A stretch of DNA of 64,000 nt from Verrucomicrobiia bacterium (GCA_035629335.1 DASPIB010000001.1:124001-188000); one strand, 5' to 3'. Positions 40,188-49,744 are shown, counted from the first letter of the stretch. Notes: generated by a model from the sequence alone, not told the origin. Translations and numbers: made by a program.

Positions 40188-41255
40188 CTATAGCTTAAAA
40201 GCACTTCTGAAATCATCGGGCAATGATTCGCGCAAAGCTTCGCGGTTAAGCTTTCGAATCGGCTCTTCGGTAGTGAGGTAAATTTCCAGCTGTAAGTAAA
40301 TATCTTTTAAAGCGATGCGTTCTTGATCGCTTAAGGCGTAAGCGCGAACGTTATCTATTTCACGCAGCCGGTCGATGATGGGCTGGATAGCGCGCGAATC
40401 TGAGACCATTGCCGCGACGGTTTCAACAACTTGCACAGGAGTTGCATGTTCAGGAAACAGTGGCGAGGGTTTTCGCAGGCGCGCAAAAGCCATGCTGGCA
40501 TATAAGAACAGGCTTGAGGCTAGCAGTAGTGGCCACAAAGCAAAACCGTAAAGGAAATAATCAAGAAATTGTTCTTGGCTAAAATAGGGAAGCAATCGAA
40601 CAATTGGTTCATGAACTCCTGCCACTGCCACTGCTATAAAAGCGAAGCTGAGCCAGGTAATGGGTGTAAAATAGCGCGGATTGATACGGTGGCGGAGTTT
40701 AAGCATTACAAGGGCACTGGCAAGAGCAAAAACGCCGCTGCCCGCAAATAAACCAAAGACGCCGTCGACAATCCATTCTTCGATACCAAGTTCATCGTGG
40801 GGGAGCAATGAAGTTGCAAAGAATAGTATGGCCGCTAACACTGCCACCACCAGTGCATTAGTCCATAGCGAAGAGAATGCCAGCTGCTTGGCGAATCTTT
40901 TTGCAGAATAATACATCACCGTTGAACTCATGAAAGACAGTAGTACCACCGTCCACGAAAGAACGATCGGGTCGATGAAAATAAAGTTACTGATCGGTAA
41001 CTGTAACTGCACTAAGCCAAGCAAGAAAATGCCGCTCGCGAGCAGGCCGTAGGCGCGGCGAAGATGCTTCTTAAACGCCGGTAGGCTTGAGAGGAAAAAG
41101 AGGGTGGCCGCAGCTTGAGTGAAAAAAATCAACAAACAGATCGCCAAATTAACCCGCTCGGAAGTTGCTTCTACTCCTGGGGTGGCCGGCAGAATAAAAG
41201 CGACGCCACTAAGAACAATCAGTACAAGAAATAGCAGTGCGAACCATTTGTTCAT
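40188..41255 (-). CDS. Hypothetical multi-TM membrane protein with cytoplasmic C-terminal domain
   Basis: 355 aa. About seven or eight TM segments over residues 5-275, then a soluble helical domain of about 80 residues (VVETVAAMVSDSRAIQPIID ...). The topology recalls 7TM histidine-kinase-type sensor modules without the kinase, but no family is assigned. It lies 20 nt upstream of the glycosylase gene on the same strand. Confidence 0.65.
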   Translation of the reverse strand: MNKWFALLFLVLIVLSGVAFILPATPGVEATSERVNLAICLLIFFTQAAATLFFLSSLPAFKKHLRRAYGLLASGIFLLGLVQLQLPISNFIFIDPIVLSWTVVLLSFMSSTVMYYSAKRFAKQLAFSSLWTNALVVAVLAAILFFATSLLPHDELGIEEWIVDGVFGLFAGSGVFALASALVMLKLRHRINPRYFTPITWLSFAFIAVAVAGVHEPIVRLLPYFSQEQFLDYFLYGFALWPLLLASSLFLYASMAFARLRKPSPLFPEHATPVQVVETVAAMVSDSRAIQPIIDRLREIDNVRAYALSDQERIALKDIYLQLEIYLTTEEPIRKLNREALRESLPDDFRSAFKL

Positions 41256-41373
41256 AGTTACGTCAGGGATCCTTTATATGTACCCTGTATTGTAATCGGC
41301 CACAAGCGTAAGCGTCAATAGATGACAGCTTAGAGTTAAGATATTTCTAATAATTCCCTGTTTAGTGACAAGC

Positions 41374-41721
41374 CTAAGCCACGAGTAGGTAGGATTGTTG
41401 CTGTTCTCTGCGGCTCATCGCTTCTTCTAGCTCATTCTGCAAGCGAAACAAGCACTGCTTCGCGTCTTGTGGCGACCGACATTCCCAGCCAGCTGCAAAC
41501 CGAGTGACCCAGCTAAGTAACGCTTCGCCACTTAGCTCATCTAAAAGTTGGCTAATTTGACGAATGATGGTTTCAACGCACCTAAAAGTGCAATTTTCGA
41601 CGATCTCGTTTGCCGATCGCTGCCAGTCGTCGTCGCGTCGGAGCACCGTTAGCTTAAAATAGGCGCTGAGAAAACAGCATAATTCAATGTATTTCAGAAG
41701 GGTAGTATCTTCGTTAGGCAT
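41374..41721 (-). CDS. Hypothetical protein, 115 aa
   Basis: A helical protein with several Cys residues and a conserved-looking Trp-rich centre (SWVTRFAAGWECRSP). A -10-like TAAAAT is 6 nt before the ATG (possible leaderless). No family recognised. The flanking gaps (41256-41373 and 41722-41902) hold only promoter-like A+T-rich DNA. Confidence 0.55.
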   Translation of the reverse strand: MPNEDTTLLKYIELCCFLSAYFKLTVLRRDDDWQRSANEIVENCTFRCVETIIRQISQLLDELSGEALLSWVTRFAAGWECRSPQDAKQCLFRLQNELEEAMSRREQQQSYLLVA

Positions 41722-41902
41722 GCCGCTATTTTACTTTCTTGTTTATTTTTGACTGAGCAGTTTTAGCTCAACACAACTTTACTAAGGTAACAGATTAAAG
41801 AATATTTGTCAATATTTGGTGCATGATACTCTCACTGATCTATCCAATATATAGCCTCTATGGTATACTTACGCGCAAAGGGCTCCTAAAGAAGGGATGC
41901 TA

Positions 41903-42316
41903 ATGAGTAGGGAATTTACTGACCTCACGACGGAAACCGCAGAGGAAGTTGAGACCTGCTTTGAGGAGTGCTTGTACGAGAACTTCAAGGGGCGTGGCGG
42001 TGATGTTGTGGTAATGAGCCCAGGAGGCGAGGTCAGGTTTAGTACCATGGCGCTTGCCACCAGGCTCCCTGAAATTCGCATCTACCTGGCGAAGTTGCCT
42101 ATCGCTTTTATTCAAGGAGGCGCTCTACCGCTAAGTGAGGTTTGTCTGAATCAGCACGGCGAACGCTGGACCAAAGATGAGGCAATCGCCGAAAAGTTGA
42201 TGCTGCTTGGGATGGGCGTGAAGCTTGTACGTTACCTGGATACCGAGCGATATTGGCCGCGCAATCCGCAAGCTGAGCCGCGGTATATCCGCGAATTGAA
42301 CACACGCCTCAGCTAG
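41903..42316 (+). CDS. Hypothetical protein, 137 aa
   Basis: A soluble acidic protein (EEVETCFEECLYENFKG, GDVVVMSPGGEVRF). ATG 41903 is preferred to 41897 because GAAGGG (41891-41896) is then 6 nt away. TATACT at about 41863 is a plausible promoter. Unknown family; terminator follows. Confidence 0.6.
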   Translation: MSREFTDLTTETAEEVETCFEECLYENFKGRGGDVVVMSPGGEVRFSTMALATRLPEIRIYLAKLPIAFIQGGALPLSEVCLNQHGERWTKDEAIAEKLMLLGMGVKLVRYLDTERYWPRNPQAEPRYIRELNTRLS

Positions 42317-42320
42317 AACC

Positions 42321-42354
42321 AAGGGGTCTTGCCAGCAATCGGCGAGGCCCTCTT
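42321..42354 (+). terminator. Intrinsic terminator
   Basis: AAGGGGTCTTGCC pairs with GGCGAGGCCCTCTT with two G-U pairs; the A/T ends of the stem serve both directions. Confidence 0.65.
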
Positions 42355-42370
42355 AAAATTGATGATAATA

Positions 42371-43090
42371 TTAGCGCGGTCGCTTAGCCGCCACCATTCG
42401 CGCCTGCTCTGCAAAGCGGTCATCAATAATTTCAGGATGAAACTCGCCGTATTTTCGTATCACCGCCGCTTCGATAATCGCATCAGCTAAACTGGGGTTT
42501 TTGGGGAGAATTGAGCCGTGCAAATAACTACCAATAACGTTTTTGTAAGCGGCACCTTCGGTTTTATCTTGGCCATTATTGCCAGCACCTTTTCGGACGC
42601 GGCCGAAGGCGGGCTGGTCGTGGTCGAGCGTTGTGAGGCCGCTATGATTTTCATAACCGATAACATCGCCAAAATCGGTTTCAATAATAATATTGCCCAC
42701 CAAGCGTTTTGGTCCGGCGATAGTTTCGGCTTTAAAAAGTTCGATGCCGCGAATTGTTTCGCCGCTCGCCGTACGGAAAAAGCGGCCAAATAACTGGTAT
42801 AATCCGCAAATAACGAGCATCGGTACGTGGTCATCAGCCAGCGCATGAAGCCTATCGCCAATAGCCAGTAAATCGTCTTGTACTTTATTCTGGCCCGAAT
42901 CCTGGCCGCCACCACCAACAATAATATCAGCCTCTTTTGGGAAAGGAGTGCCTGGGTGGTAGGGCACAACTTTTGGCGCATAGCCATGCCACTGCAAGCG
43001 TCGACCAAGGGTAAGCACATTACCCCAGTCGCCGTAAATATTCATTTCGCGCGGATATAGCTGCACGATTGTGATGGTTTTTTTGCTCAT
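42371..43090 (-). CDS. gatD: Lipid II amidotransferase glutaminase subunit GatD
   Basis: 239 aa class-I glutaminase. Catalytic Cys95 is in MLVICGLYQLFG, His191 in IGSYLHGSILPKNP, and IVGGGGQDSGQ and GYENHSG are typical of the CobB/CobQ-like family. It supplies ammonia to MurT to amidate D-Glu of lipid II. It overlaps murT by 4 nt. Confidence 0.94.
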   Translation of the reverse strand: MSKKTITIVQLYPREMNIYGDWGNVLTLGRRLQWHGYAPKVVPYHPGTPFPKEADIIVGGGGQDSGQNKVQDDLLAIGDRLHALADDHVPMLVICGLYQLFGRFFRTASGETIRGIELFKAETIAGPKRLVGNIIIETDFGDVIGYENHSGLTTLDHDQPAFGRVRKGAGNNGQDKTEGAAYKNVIGSYLHGSILPKNPSLADAIIEAAVIRKYGEFHPEIIDDRFAEQARMVAAKRPR

Positions 43091-44358
43091 GAAATGTGCT
43101 CCACAGTAGTCAGTTTTTTCAGTTTGCGGCGCAGGGCAAGCATGGCGGTGTAGGTGCAGAAAATGCGTTTTGGCTTTTCCGGATGCTTGGCAAGTAAAGT
43201 AGCCAGTGCCTCCTCCAGTGAGGTGTCGACGTCGCCGATTTCAACTTCATCGTATTGCAGGCGCAAGGCCATGTCGTAGGCACGAACCCCGCTGACGACG
43301 GCTACACCTGACTCGCGCAGTGAACTAAAATCGACGTCCCATAGCCACGACATATCCCGTCCATCGGCATAATTATCGTTGATAGCGATCATGGTGGCGT
43401 TTTTTTCGGGCAGGAACGATTGCAGCGCCAGGCGAAAACCAGCCGGATTCTTGACTAAAATTAGTTCTAGCGGCTGGCCATTCACCATCAGCACTTCGCC
43501 GCGACCAAATGCCGGCGTGACCTGCTGCAGGGCAGCCATGAGTTTGGCGTCATCGCGCTGAGCGCTAGGAATGATCATCCGGGTAAAAGCCAGCGCGGCT
43601 GCGGCATTCAAAAAGTTGTATGCGCCGGTAATTTTAAGTTTTACCGGTAGCGGTTTTTTATCGATGGTAAAGGTGACGGTATCATCTGAAATTGCTGATA
43701 GCTCAACTTCATTTTTATTGATAGGGGTATCGAGTTTAGTGTGATAGAGCTCATCGTCACTAGGGAACAGCGGCCGCACTTCTTTTCCGAGGCCGAAAAA
43801 GTTAATTTGCTTGCCGGTAATCGTTTCGGCAATGGCTCGAATGCGCGGATCAGTGCTATTGAGTACTAAGCCATGGCTGGTGCTATCGGCGATTTTTTTC
43901 AATAGTTTTGCAGTGTTGTCGATTTCGCCAAACCGGTCGAGCTGATCGCGCATAACATTTAGCAGTAGCGTGTAGCGCGGCGCCACGCTTGCAACAAATT
44001 GTACGGCGTGGGCTTCATCAAGCTCTAGAACCGCAATATCGGCGTGCAGCTGGCCATCGAGATCAATTTCTTGGAGCAACGCCGCAACGACGCCTCTGGT
44101 AAAGTTACTGCCAGTGCGGTTGGTAAAAACCCGCAAACCCTGGCTTTCAAGCAGCGCCACCACCATTTTAGTCGTGGTAGTTTTGCCGTTGGTGCCGCTA
44201 ATAACCACCACCCCCATTGGAAGTGAACGCAGAGTGCGACTTAAAAAGTGCGGATCGAGTTTCTCGACCACTAATCCCGGAAGTGCCGAACCGCCACCGC
44301 GAAGCGCGGCAACCTTTTGCACAGCTTTGCCTAGTAAAGTAATGTGTTTTTTCGCCAT
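43087..44358 (-). CDS. murT: Lipid II amidotransferase Mur-ligase subunit MurT, lacking the zinc ribbon
   Basis: 423 aa. P-loop ISGTNGKTTTTKM, the ADIAVLELDEA strand, NVMRDQLDRFGEID and a C-terminal DUF1727 domain. It activates the D-Glu carboxylate of lipid II with ATP. The four-Cys insertion found in the S. aureus enzyme should lie around residues 190-225; here that stretch (FFGLGKEVRPLFPSDDELYH ...) has no cysteine. The ATG at 44358 is preferred to an upstream start at 44400. Confidence 0.92.
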   Translation of the reverse strand: MAKKHITLLGKAVQKVAALRGGGSALPGLVVEKLDPHFLSRTLRSLPMGVVVISGTNGKTTTTKMVVALLESQGLRVFTNRTGSNFTRGVVAALLQEIDLDGQLHADIAVLELDEAHAVQFVASVAPRYTLLLNVMRDQLDRFGEIDNTAKLLKKIADSTSHGLVLNSTDPRIRAIAETITGKQINFFGLGKEVRPLFPSDDELYHTKLDTPINKNEVELSAISDDTVTFTIDKKPLPVKLKITGAYNFLNAAAALAFTRMIIPSAQRDDAKLMAALQQVTPAFGRGEVLMVNGQPLELILVKNPAGFRLALQSFLPEKNATMIAINDNYADGRDMSWLWDVDFSSLRESGVAVVSGVRAYDMALRLQYDEVEIGDVDTSLEEALATLLAKHPEKPKRIFCTYTAMLALRRKLKKLTTVEHIS

Positions 44359-44402
44359 ATCAATACGTCCAGTATACCGCACCCATGCTACAATAAGCAT
44401 AT

Positions 44403-44780
44403 ATGTTGGTGGCGTTTTTCTTGTGGTGGTATACCGAGGGGTGGAAACAGCAGTTAAAAAAGGCAGTCTTGCGGCTGGCTGGCATTGCCGATCTGTTTTC
44501 GATTGATTTACTATTAAAAACGCTCTTTGCGCCTTTTCGGCAAATTTCCGCTGGCCGGGTGAATGGGTCGTTGAACATGCAGTTTCGTGCCTTTATTGAT
44601 CGGCTGTTTTCGCGCGTTATCGGGGCAATTATGCGATTATTCATGATTATTATCGGTGCATTTGCCCTGTTGTTGGCGGTTGTTGTTAATGTGGCACTAC
44701 TCATGATCTGGCCTTTGTTACCACTATTGCCAGTAGTAGGTGTTGTGTTGTTTATCCAGGGGTGGCTGCCATGGAGGTAA
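44403..44780 (+). CDS. Small membrane protein, co-transcribed with the Clp-like ATPase
   Basis: 125 aa with TM segments at about 2-14 and 75-120 (IIIGAFALLLAVVVNVALLM) and an amphipathic centre. TACAAT lies 8 nt before the ATG. Its last codons overlap the next gene by 10 nt, so it probably works with the anchored Clp ATPase, for example as membrane partner (inference). Confidence 0.7.
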   Translation: MLVAFFLWWYTEGWKQQLKKAVLRLAGIADLFSIDLLLKTLFAPFRQISAGRVNGSLNMQFRAFIDRLFSRVIGAIMRLFMIIIGAFALLLAVVVNVALLMIWPLLPLLPVVGVVLFIQGWLPWR

Positions 44781-47167
44781 AATTTAACTACTCGAGCTTA
44801 CGTGCTCGTAAAGCTCGGTTCGCTCGTAAGTTAACCAAACCCGTAAGGGTCAGCGCCGCATTATTGATGCTACTACTAATTTTGGGCGGCGCGGGGATGC
44901 TCTTGTATAGCATGGCTGTTGGGTGGTTACTGTTGGGAGTTTCGAGCCTTGGCGTGATGCTGCTTTTTTGGTGGAAACACGAGCTACAGGCCATCCCGCC
45001 CGATCCAAAAGGTCAGTCGATTGACGCTTTCTTGGATAGTGAGCTGCTTGGCTTATTACCCGAACGGCCGACTCCTAATAGTGTCGCTGAAGCAGCCATG
45101 CAGGCGAGCGGCGGGCATTTTATGATTGCGCGCTTTGGGCTAGGGCCAGCATTTTTGCAACACTTTGCCGCTGAAGACCCAGGCCAAATGCAAGCTATTT
45201 GGCAAAAAGCAATGGCGCTAAAACAGCAATTCGCAACCGCCGGTATTTCAACGCCGATGATCGCCGTCAGTTTGCTGCAGGCAAGCCCCGAGGCGACCAA
45301 CTTGCTGGCGCATATGCAGCTGGATGAAGCCGATGTAATTGATGGCGTGCGCTGGTACCACCACGTGCAAGATTTAATTAATAAGCATAAAACCCCGCGT
45401 CGAACCGGTGGCATCGCTCGTGATTGGTCGTTTGGCTTCACGCCGTATCTTGCCCGGTTCGGAGTAAATGTCAGCACCAATATTGCTCGCGGGGGGTTAC
45501 TCTCGGTGCAGCTAGAGGCGCACGATCAAGCATTAGCACAAATGCTTGATGTATTTAGTACCGGTGGGCGGCAGAATGTAGCGCTGGTCGGGCCAGCCGG
45601 GAGCGGCAAAACAACGATTGTGCATGCCTTTGCCGAGCTGCTACTCGATGGAGCGGCCCATATTCCGGCCAATCTTCGCTACCATCAAGTTATTAGCCTC
45701 GATGCCGCGGCGCTAATTGCAAGTGCACCCGGGCGTGGCGAATTAGAGCAGCTGGTAAACCAATTGCTGGTAGAAGCCTACAAAGCCAAAAACATCATTA
45801 TCTGTCTCGATGACGCGCAGTTATTCTTTGAAGAAGGCGTAGGGTCGGTGGATATTAGTAATGTCCTGCTGCCAATTCTTGAAGGCAGGGCGCTGAGGAT
45901 TATTCTTACCATGGACGAACAGCGCTGGCTACAAATTTCCCAGCGGAATCCGGCGCTAGCGAATGCGCTGAATCGGGTGACGATAGCGCCGGCGACCAAA
46001 GAAGAAACCTTACGGGTGCTACAGGACCACTTGATCGTGCTTGAATTCCAGCACAAAGTCACGGTAATGTACCAGGCGCTACTAGAAGCCTACCGCTTAA
46101 GCGAGCGGTACATTCACGAGCTAGCCATGCCCGGGCGTTCCCTAAAGTTACTGGAAGCAGCTACCAGCTACGCCGATGACGGTCTGGTATCAGCGCCATC
46201 GGTGCAAGCGGCGATTGAAAAAACGTACAATATTAAGGTGGGCGTTGCGAATACCAGCGAAGAACGCGAACGCCTACTGAATATGGAACAGCTGATTCAT
46301 CAGCGCATGATTAACCAAACCAGGGCGGTCAATGTAGTGAGCAATGCTTTGCGCCGGGCGCGGGCGGGGGTGCGCAACCAGAACCGCCCGATTGGCACCT
46401 TTTTGTTCCTAGGCCCAACAGGGGTAGGAAAGACCGAGCTCTCAAAAGCCCTGGCCGATGTTTATTTCGGTGGCGAAAACCAGCTTGTCCGACTCGATCT
46501 GAATGAATATGTCGGGCCAGGTGATGTTGCACGCTTGATCGCCGATGGCGCCGAAGATCCGCACAGCTTAACAGCCCAGGTGCTGAAGCAACCGTTTAGT
46601 GTGGTGCTGTTAGATGAAATTGAAAAAGCCCACCCGAATGTGCTGGCCACTTTGCTGCAACTGCTCGATGAAGGCATTTTGCGCGATGTGCGCAACCGCG
46701 AGGTCAGCTTTCGTGATGCTATAATTATTGCCACCAGCAACGCCGGCGCCGATACGATACGCGAATACATTGATGCTGGCTATGAGCTCGAACAATTTGA
46801 AGAGCCCTTCATCAACCAATTGATTACCAGCCAAGCTTTTCGCCCAGAATTTCTTAACCGTTTCGATGAAATAGTGGTGTTTCGACCGCTCACCAAAGAT
46901 GAACTACTGCAAGTCGTCGACCTCATATTGGTGGGGGTCAATAAAAATTTGGCTCTTCAAAAAATGAGCATCACCGTTTCCGAAGAAGCCAAGCGCTACC
47001 TCGTAGATGCTGGCTACGACCCACGCCTCGGCGCGAGGCCAATGCGGCGCATTGTGCAGCGAACAGTTGAGAATTTGTTTGCAAAGCGCATGCTCGCCGG
47101 ACAGGTAGCGCCAGGTGAGGTAATTGCGGTATCATTAGATGATGTAAAGGAGGCTTTAAAGCAGTGA
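44771..47167 (+). CDS. Membrane-anchored ClpC/ClpB-like double AAA+ ATPase
   Basis: 798 aa. Two N-terminal TM segments (about 29-50, 53-68), a Clp-N-like region (90-200), AAA-1 with Walker A GPAGSGKTT (about 274-282), AAA-2 with Walker A LGPTGVGKTEL (about 548), Walker B VVLLDEIEKAHP, and the C-terminal DPRLGARPMRR. AAA-1 has IICLDDAQ where a DE pair is usual, so its hydrolysis may be slow. The membrane anchor suggests a quality-control unfoldase at the envelope. GTG 44762 is an alternative start. Confidence 0.88.
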   Translation: MEVKFNYSSLRARKARFARKLTKPVRVSAALLMLLLILGGAGMLLYSMAVGWLLLGVSSLGVMLLFWWKHELQAIPPDPKGQSIDAFLDSELLGLLPERPTPNSVAEAAMQASGGHFMIARFGLGPAFLQHFAAEDPGQMQAIWQKAMALKQQFATAGISTPMIAVSLLQASPEATNLLAHMQLDEADVIDGVRWYHHVQDLINKHKTPRRTGGIARDWSFGFTPYLARFGVNVSTNIARGGLLSVQLEAHDQALAQMLDVFSTGGRQNVALVGPAGSGKTTIVHAFAELLLDGAAHIPANLRYHQVISLDAAALIASAPGRGELEQLVNQLLVEAYKAKNIIICLDDAQLFFEEGVGSVDISNVLLPILEGRALRIILTMDEQRWLQISQRNPALANALNRVTIAPATKEETLRVLQDHLIVLEFQHKVTVMYQALLEAYRLSERYIHELAMPGRSLKLLEAATSYADDGLVSAPSVQAAIEKTYNIKVGVANTSEERERLLNMEQLIHQRMINQTRAVNVVSNALRRARAGVRNQNRPIGTFLFLGPTGVGKTELSKALADVYFGGENQLVRLDLNEYVGPGDVARLIADGAEDPHSLTAQVLKQPFSVVLLDEIEKAHPNVLATLLQLLDEGILRDVRNREVSFRDAIIIATSNAGADTIREYIDAGYELEQFEEPFINQLITSQAFRPEFLNRFDEIVVFRPLTKDELLQVVDLILVGVNKNLALQKMSITVSEEAKRYLVDAGYDPRLGARPMRRIVQRTVENLFAKRMLAGQVAPGEVIAVSLDDVKEALKQ

Positions 47168-47703
47168 AACAAAAGTTTGAACAATATTTAGGACAGTTAG
47201 TATACGGAGCAATCGATGGCACAGTGACTACCTTTGCGGTCGTAGCAGCGGCCGCCGGTGCGCAGCTCAGCCCGTTGGTAATTATAATTTTGGGCTTCGC
47301 TAACCTGATTGCCGATGGCTTTTCAATGGGCGCCAGCGCCTACTTATCGGCTAAATCGGAACGCGATCTGAAAAAGAGCAAAGACGAAACTCATGAAGGC
47401 GGCGAAACGCCTCTGGGCGATGGCGTTGCTACCTTCGTTTCATTCGTGGTGGTCGGATTCGTACCGGTGCTGATTTATGTGATCGATGCTATTTTTGCCT
47501 TGAAAATGGATAAGACCGCCCTGTTCGCGATCAGTTGTTTCCTCACCGGTGCTGCTTTTATGGCCATCGGTATCGTAAAAGGACAAATGACCAAAACTAG
47601 CCAACTAAAAGCTGCCCTCGAAACTTTATTGCTTAGTGGTATTGCTGCCGGATTGGCCTATGTACTGGGTGATGTACTGGCCGGAGCGCTTGGGGCGAAA
47701 TAG
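47164..47703 (+). CDS. VIT1/CCC1-family metal transporter
   Basis: 179 aa. The first helices LVYGAIDGTVTTFAVVAAAAG and ANLIADGFSMGASAYLSAKS with the Asp/Gly pattern are characteristic; five TM segments in all, with a charged loop (SERDLKKSKDETHEGGE) that binds metal in homologues. It imports or sequesters Fe2+/Mn2+. Starts with GTG overlapping the Clp stop by 4 nt, so the three genes form an operon. Confidence 0.88.
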   Translation: MKQKFEQYLGQLVYGAIDGTVTTFAVVAAAAGAQLSPLVIIILGFANLIADGFSMGASAYLSAKSERDLKKSKDETHEGGETPLGDGVATFVSFVVVGFVPVLIYVIDAIFALKMDKTALFAISCFLTGAAFMAIGIVKGQMTKTSQLKAALETLLLSGIAAGLAYVLGDVLAGALGAK

Positions 47704-47928
47704 TCAATATGAGCTAGTAATTATTGTATTAATAAGTAATCCAATAACGGTCAAAACCATAAAAATTAGAGTGCGGCGCCTAAATTTTCGCTTGAATGCG
47801 TCGCGGATCAGCATAATTAGCGTTATGACAAATAAAATTGATGGTATGGCATAAATAGCGATAATAAAGATCAAACTGGGCACGTCTTCTGGCCGAAGAA
47901 TGTCGCCAGCGAAAAAAGAATAAATCAT
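47704..47928 (-). CDS. Small two-TM membrane protein
   Basis: 74 aa, with TM segments at about 16-40 and 53-70 separated by a very basic loop (RDAFKRKFRRR). TATACT is 6 nt before the ATG (leaderless). Convergent with the transporter gene without a gap. No family recognised. Confidence 0.65.
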   Translation of the reverse strand: MIYSFFAGDILRPEDVPSLIFIIAIYAIPSILFVITLIMLIRDAFKRKFRRRTLIFMVLTVIGLLINTIITSSY

Positions 47929-47960
47929 ACTGCAAGTATACTACGATCATTACAAATTAG

Positions 47961-47995
47961 TGTGCTGGCGGCGTTATTATAACCCCGCCAGCACA
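47961..47995. terminator. Hairpin before the 97-aa gene
   Basis: TGTGCTGGCGG/CCGCCAGCACA, 11 bp; likely terminator for the minus-strand gene at 48003. Confidence 0.65.
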
Positions 47996-48002
47996 GTGTA
48001 AG

Positions 48003-48296
48003 CTATGAGTGCGAGTCGGTTTCAGACCAGCTGTACAACCACTCATAGGCTGCGAGGGCGGCTTCAACCGTACGGGCGAAGATTTGGGCCTGGCCTTGTT
48101 CGTTCGAAACGCGTGCCCCTCCATACATCATCTGATACGGAATTGGTCGCCAGGATGGTAGACTCTCCATAATTTGCACATAGTCGATACTGTCAAAAGT
48201 AGGTTTTTCATTCCAGGCTTTCAAATGCTCAATTTCGACAAAAGTTTCCATCTTGTCGCTTTTTCCATCGACAACCATGATAAACGCCGTCGCCAT
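48003..48296 (-). CDS. Hypothetical protein, 97 aa
   Basis: A small soluble protein (MATAFIMVVDGKSDKMETFV) with a helical C-terminus rich in Trp and Ala. AGGGG 5 nt before the ATG is a good SD. Single gene with a terminator. No family recognised. Confidence 0.6.
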   Translation of the reverse strand: MATAFIMVVDGKSDKMETFVEIEHLKAWNEKPTFDSIDYVQIMESLPSWRPIPYQMMYGGARVSNEQGQAQIFARTVEAALAAYEWLYSWSETDSHS

Positions 48297-48443
48297 ATTT
48301 ACCCCTATTGTTGGTACAACTCGACCCCGAGTATAGCAAACTCTGCTACAGCCGTCATCTAATCGAACGGTAGGAAAGGGCGATAATCATAAGAACAAAC
48401 CACCAAAACCAAGACCTTTTTATAGGTTCGTGAGGGCTGACAT

Positions 48444-49196
48444 TTATTTAGCTTTACTTAAAAATTCATCCAGCCAGGTAAAAGTTTGCTTCGGCTGAAA
48501 GTACGGTGCGTGATGGCCAGTATCGACAGTCAGCACTGTGACGGTTTTACTAAAGGTGGATGCAAACAAGGTGGCGTTGGCGGCGTATTCCTGGCGATCG
48601 CTTTGGCCAACCACTAAAAGCGCAGGTTGGATGACGGCGGTTAAATCAGTCAAGCCCTCAGCCGCTTCAATAACGTTTTTAAGTGACCCTTCGCGGGCAG
48701 CTGGGCTATGGTTTTTGATGTGGCGGTAATTTAAGGCTTTTACAAACAGCCAGCCAATTCGCTTAAAGCGCGAATCAAGCAAGAATCGGTACGATCGCCC
48801 GGTACTGCGAATTGAAGTAACCGCTTCTTGACGGTCTTTGAATAACGGCTGATGAAGTAGTATTAATGATTTCACTTGCTGCGGGTAAAGCCGTGCATAG
48901 CGTAGCGCTAATAACGCGCCCATCGAGTGCCCGACAATTGTAAATGGCTGCTGTAAATGCAGGCTTTCGATAGCAGCCTGGATATGCTGAATATGGTCGT
49001 TGTAATCGTACTTGATTCTTCGTGGTTTGGGGGCGTTGCCAAAGCCAAGTAAATCGATAGTGATGACTCGGTAGCCGGCTTCAAGCAGTAGTGGTTTTAG
49101 CCGTACCCAGTATCGTGAAGAGCCCAAGTAACCGTGCAGGAGCACCAGCGTTTCACCATTTCCACCAGAATCAATGATATATTTTCTTTTTACCAT
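48444..49196 (-). CDS. Alpha/beta hydrolase
   Basis: 250 aa. LLHGYLGSSRYW (oxyanion), VGHSMGALLALRYA (nucleophile elbow), VVGQSDRQEYA (acid region) and VDTGHHAPYF (His) are present. The ATG at 49196 is preferred to 49211. Second such enzyme in the window; substrate unknown. Confidence 0.88.
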   Translation of the reverse strand: MVKRKYIIDSGGNGETLVLLHGYLGSSRYWVRLKPLLLEAGYRVITIDLLGFGNAPKPRRIKYDYNDHIQHIQAAIESLHLQQPFTIVGHSMGALLALRYARLYPQQVKSLILLHQPLFKDRQEAVTSIRSTGRSYRFLLDSRFKRIGWLFVKALNYRHIKNHSPAAREGSLKNVIEAAEGLTDLTAVIQPALLVVGQSDRQEYAANATLFASTFSKTVTVLTVDTGHHAPYFQPKQTFTWLDEFLSKAK

Positions 49197-49232
49197 GATA
49201 ATTATGCCCAAAAATTCATGAGCGCTGACAAA

Positions 49233-49682
49233 TTATTTTTTAAACGAACGCGTTAATGCAATAAAATCGTTCTTGAGTGAAGTGGTTTCGCTACTAAGTG
49301 AAGCGATAAAACCGTTCTCGCGGGGAAGGGCGATATCGCGTACCGCTTGAAACAACAGCACAAAATGAGGCGTTTGCATCACTTCTGATAATTCTTGAAG
49401 TTTATCGACGAAGGCCTTAGTTTGTTGTTTTTGAGTGCGGTCTTGTGTCGGACGGACAGAATTAATGATCACTTTCGCCACAATCAAGGCGGTCACAGCA
49501 AAAGCCATGATGAAAATCAAAATTACCCCTAGTAGCCACCACCATGCACTCAGCGAAGTAAGCCAGACGATTAACGCAATGAAAACTATTGAGATGCCAG
49601 CCGTTACCAGCGCAGAGGTTATAAATATCCGATTAGCAAACTCAGCACCGATTGCACGAACCGCAAGAAGAGTTGGTTTCAT
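49233..49682 (-). CDS. Hypothetical two-TM membrane protein
   Basis: 149 aa with TM segments at about 18-42 and 48-72, then a soluble helical domain with coiled-coil character. TATACT is 7 nt before the ATG (leaderless). It lies upstream of the hydrolase on the same strand, about 36 nt away. No family recognised. Confidence 0.65.
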   Translation of the reverse strand: MKPTLLAVRAIGAEFANRIFITSALVTAGISIVFIALIVWLTSLSAWWWLLGVILIFIMAFAVTALIVAKVIINSVRPTQDRTQKQQTKAFVDKLQELSEVMQTPHFVLLFQAVRDIALPRENGFIASLSSETTSLKNDFIALTRSFKK

Positions 49683-49744
49683 GGCTTATAGTATAGCGCG
49701 AAATGCTGGTTTATGCCAGCGGCCTAAATGGTATACTAACAACT

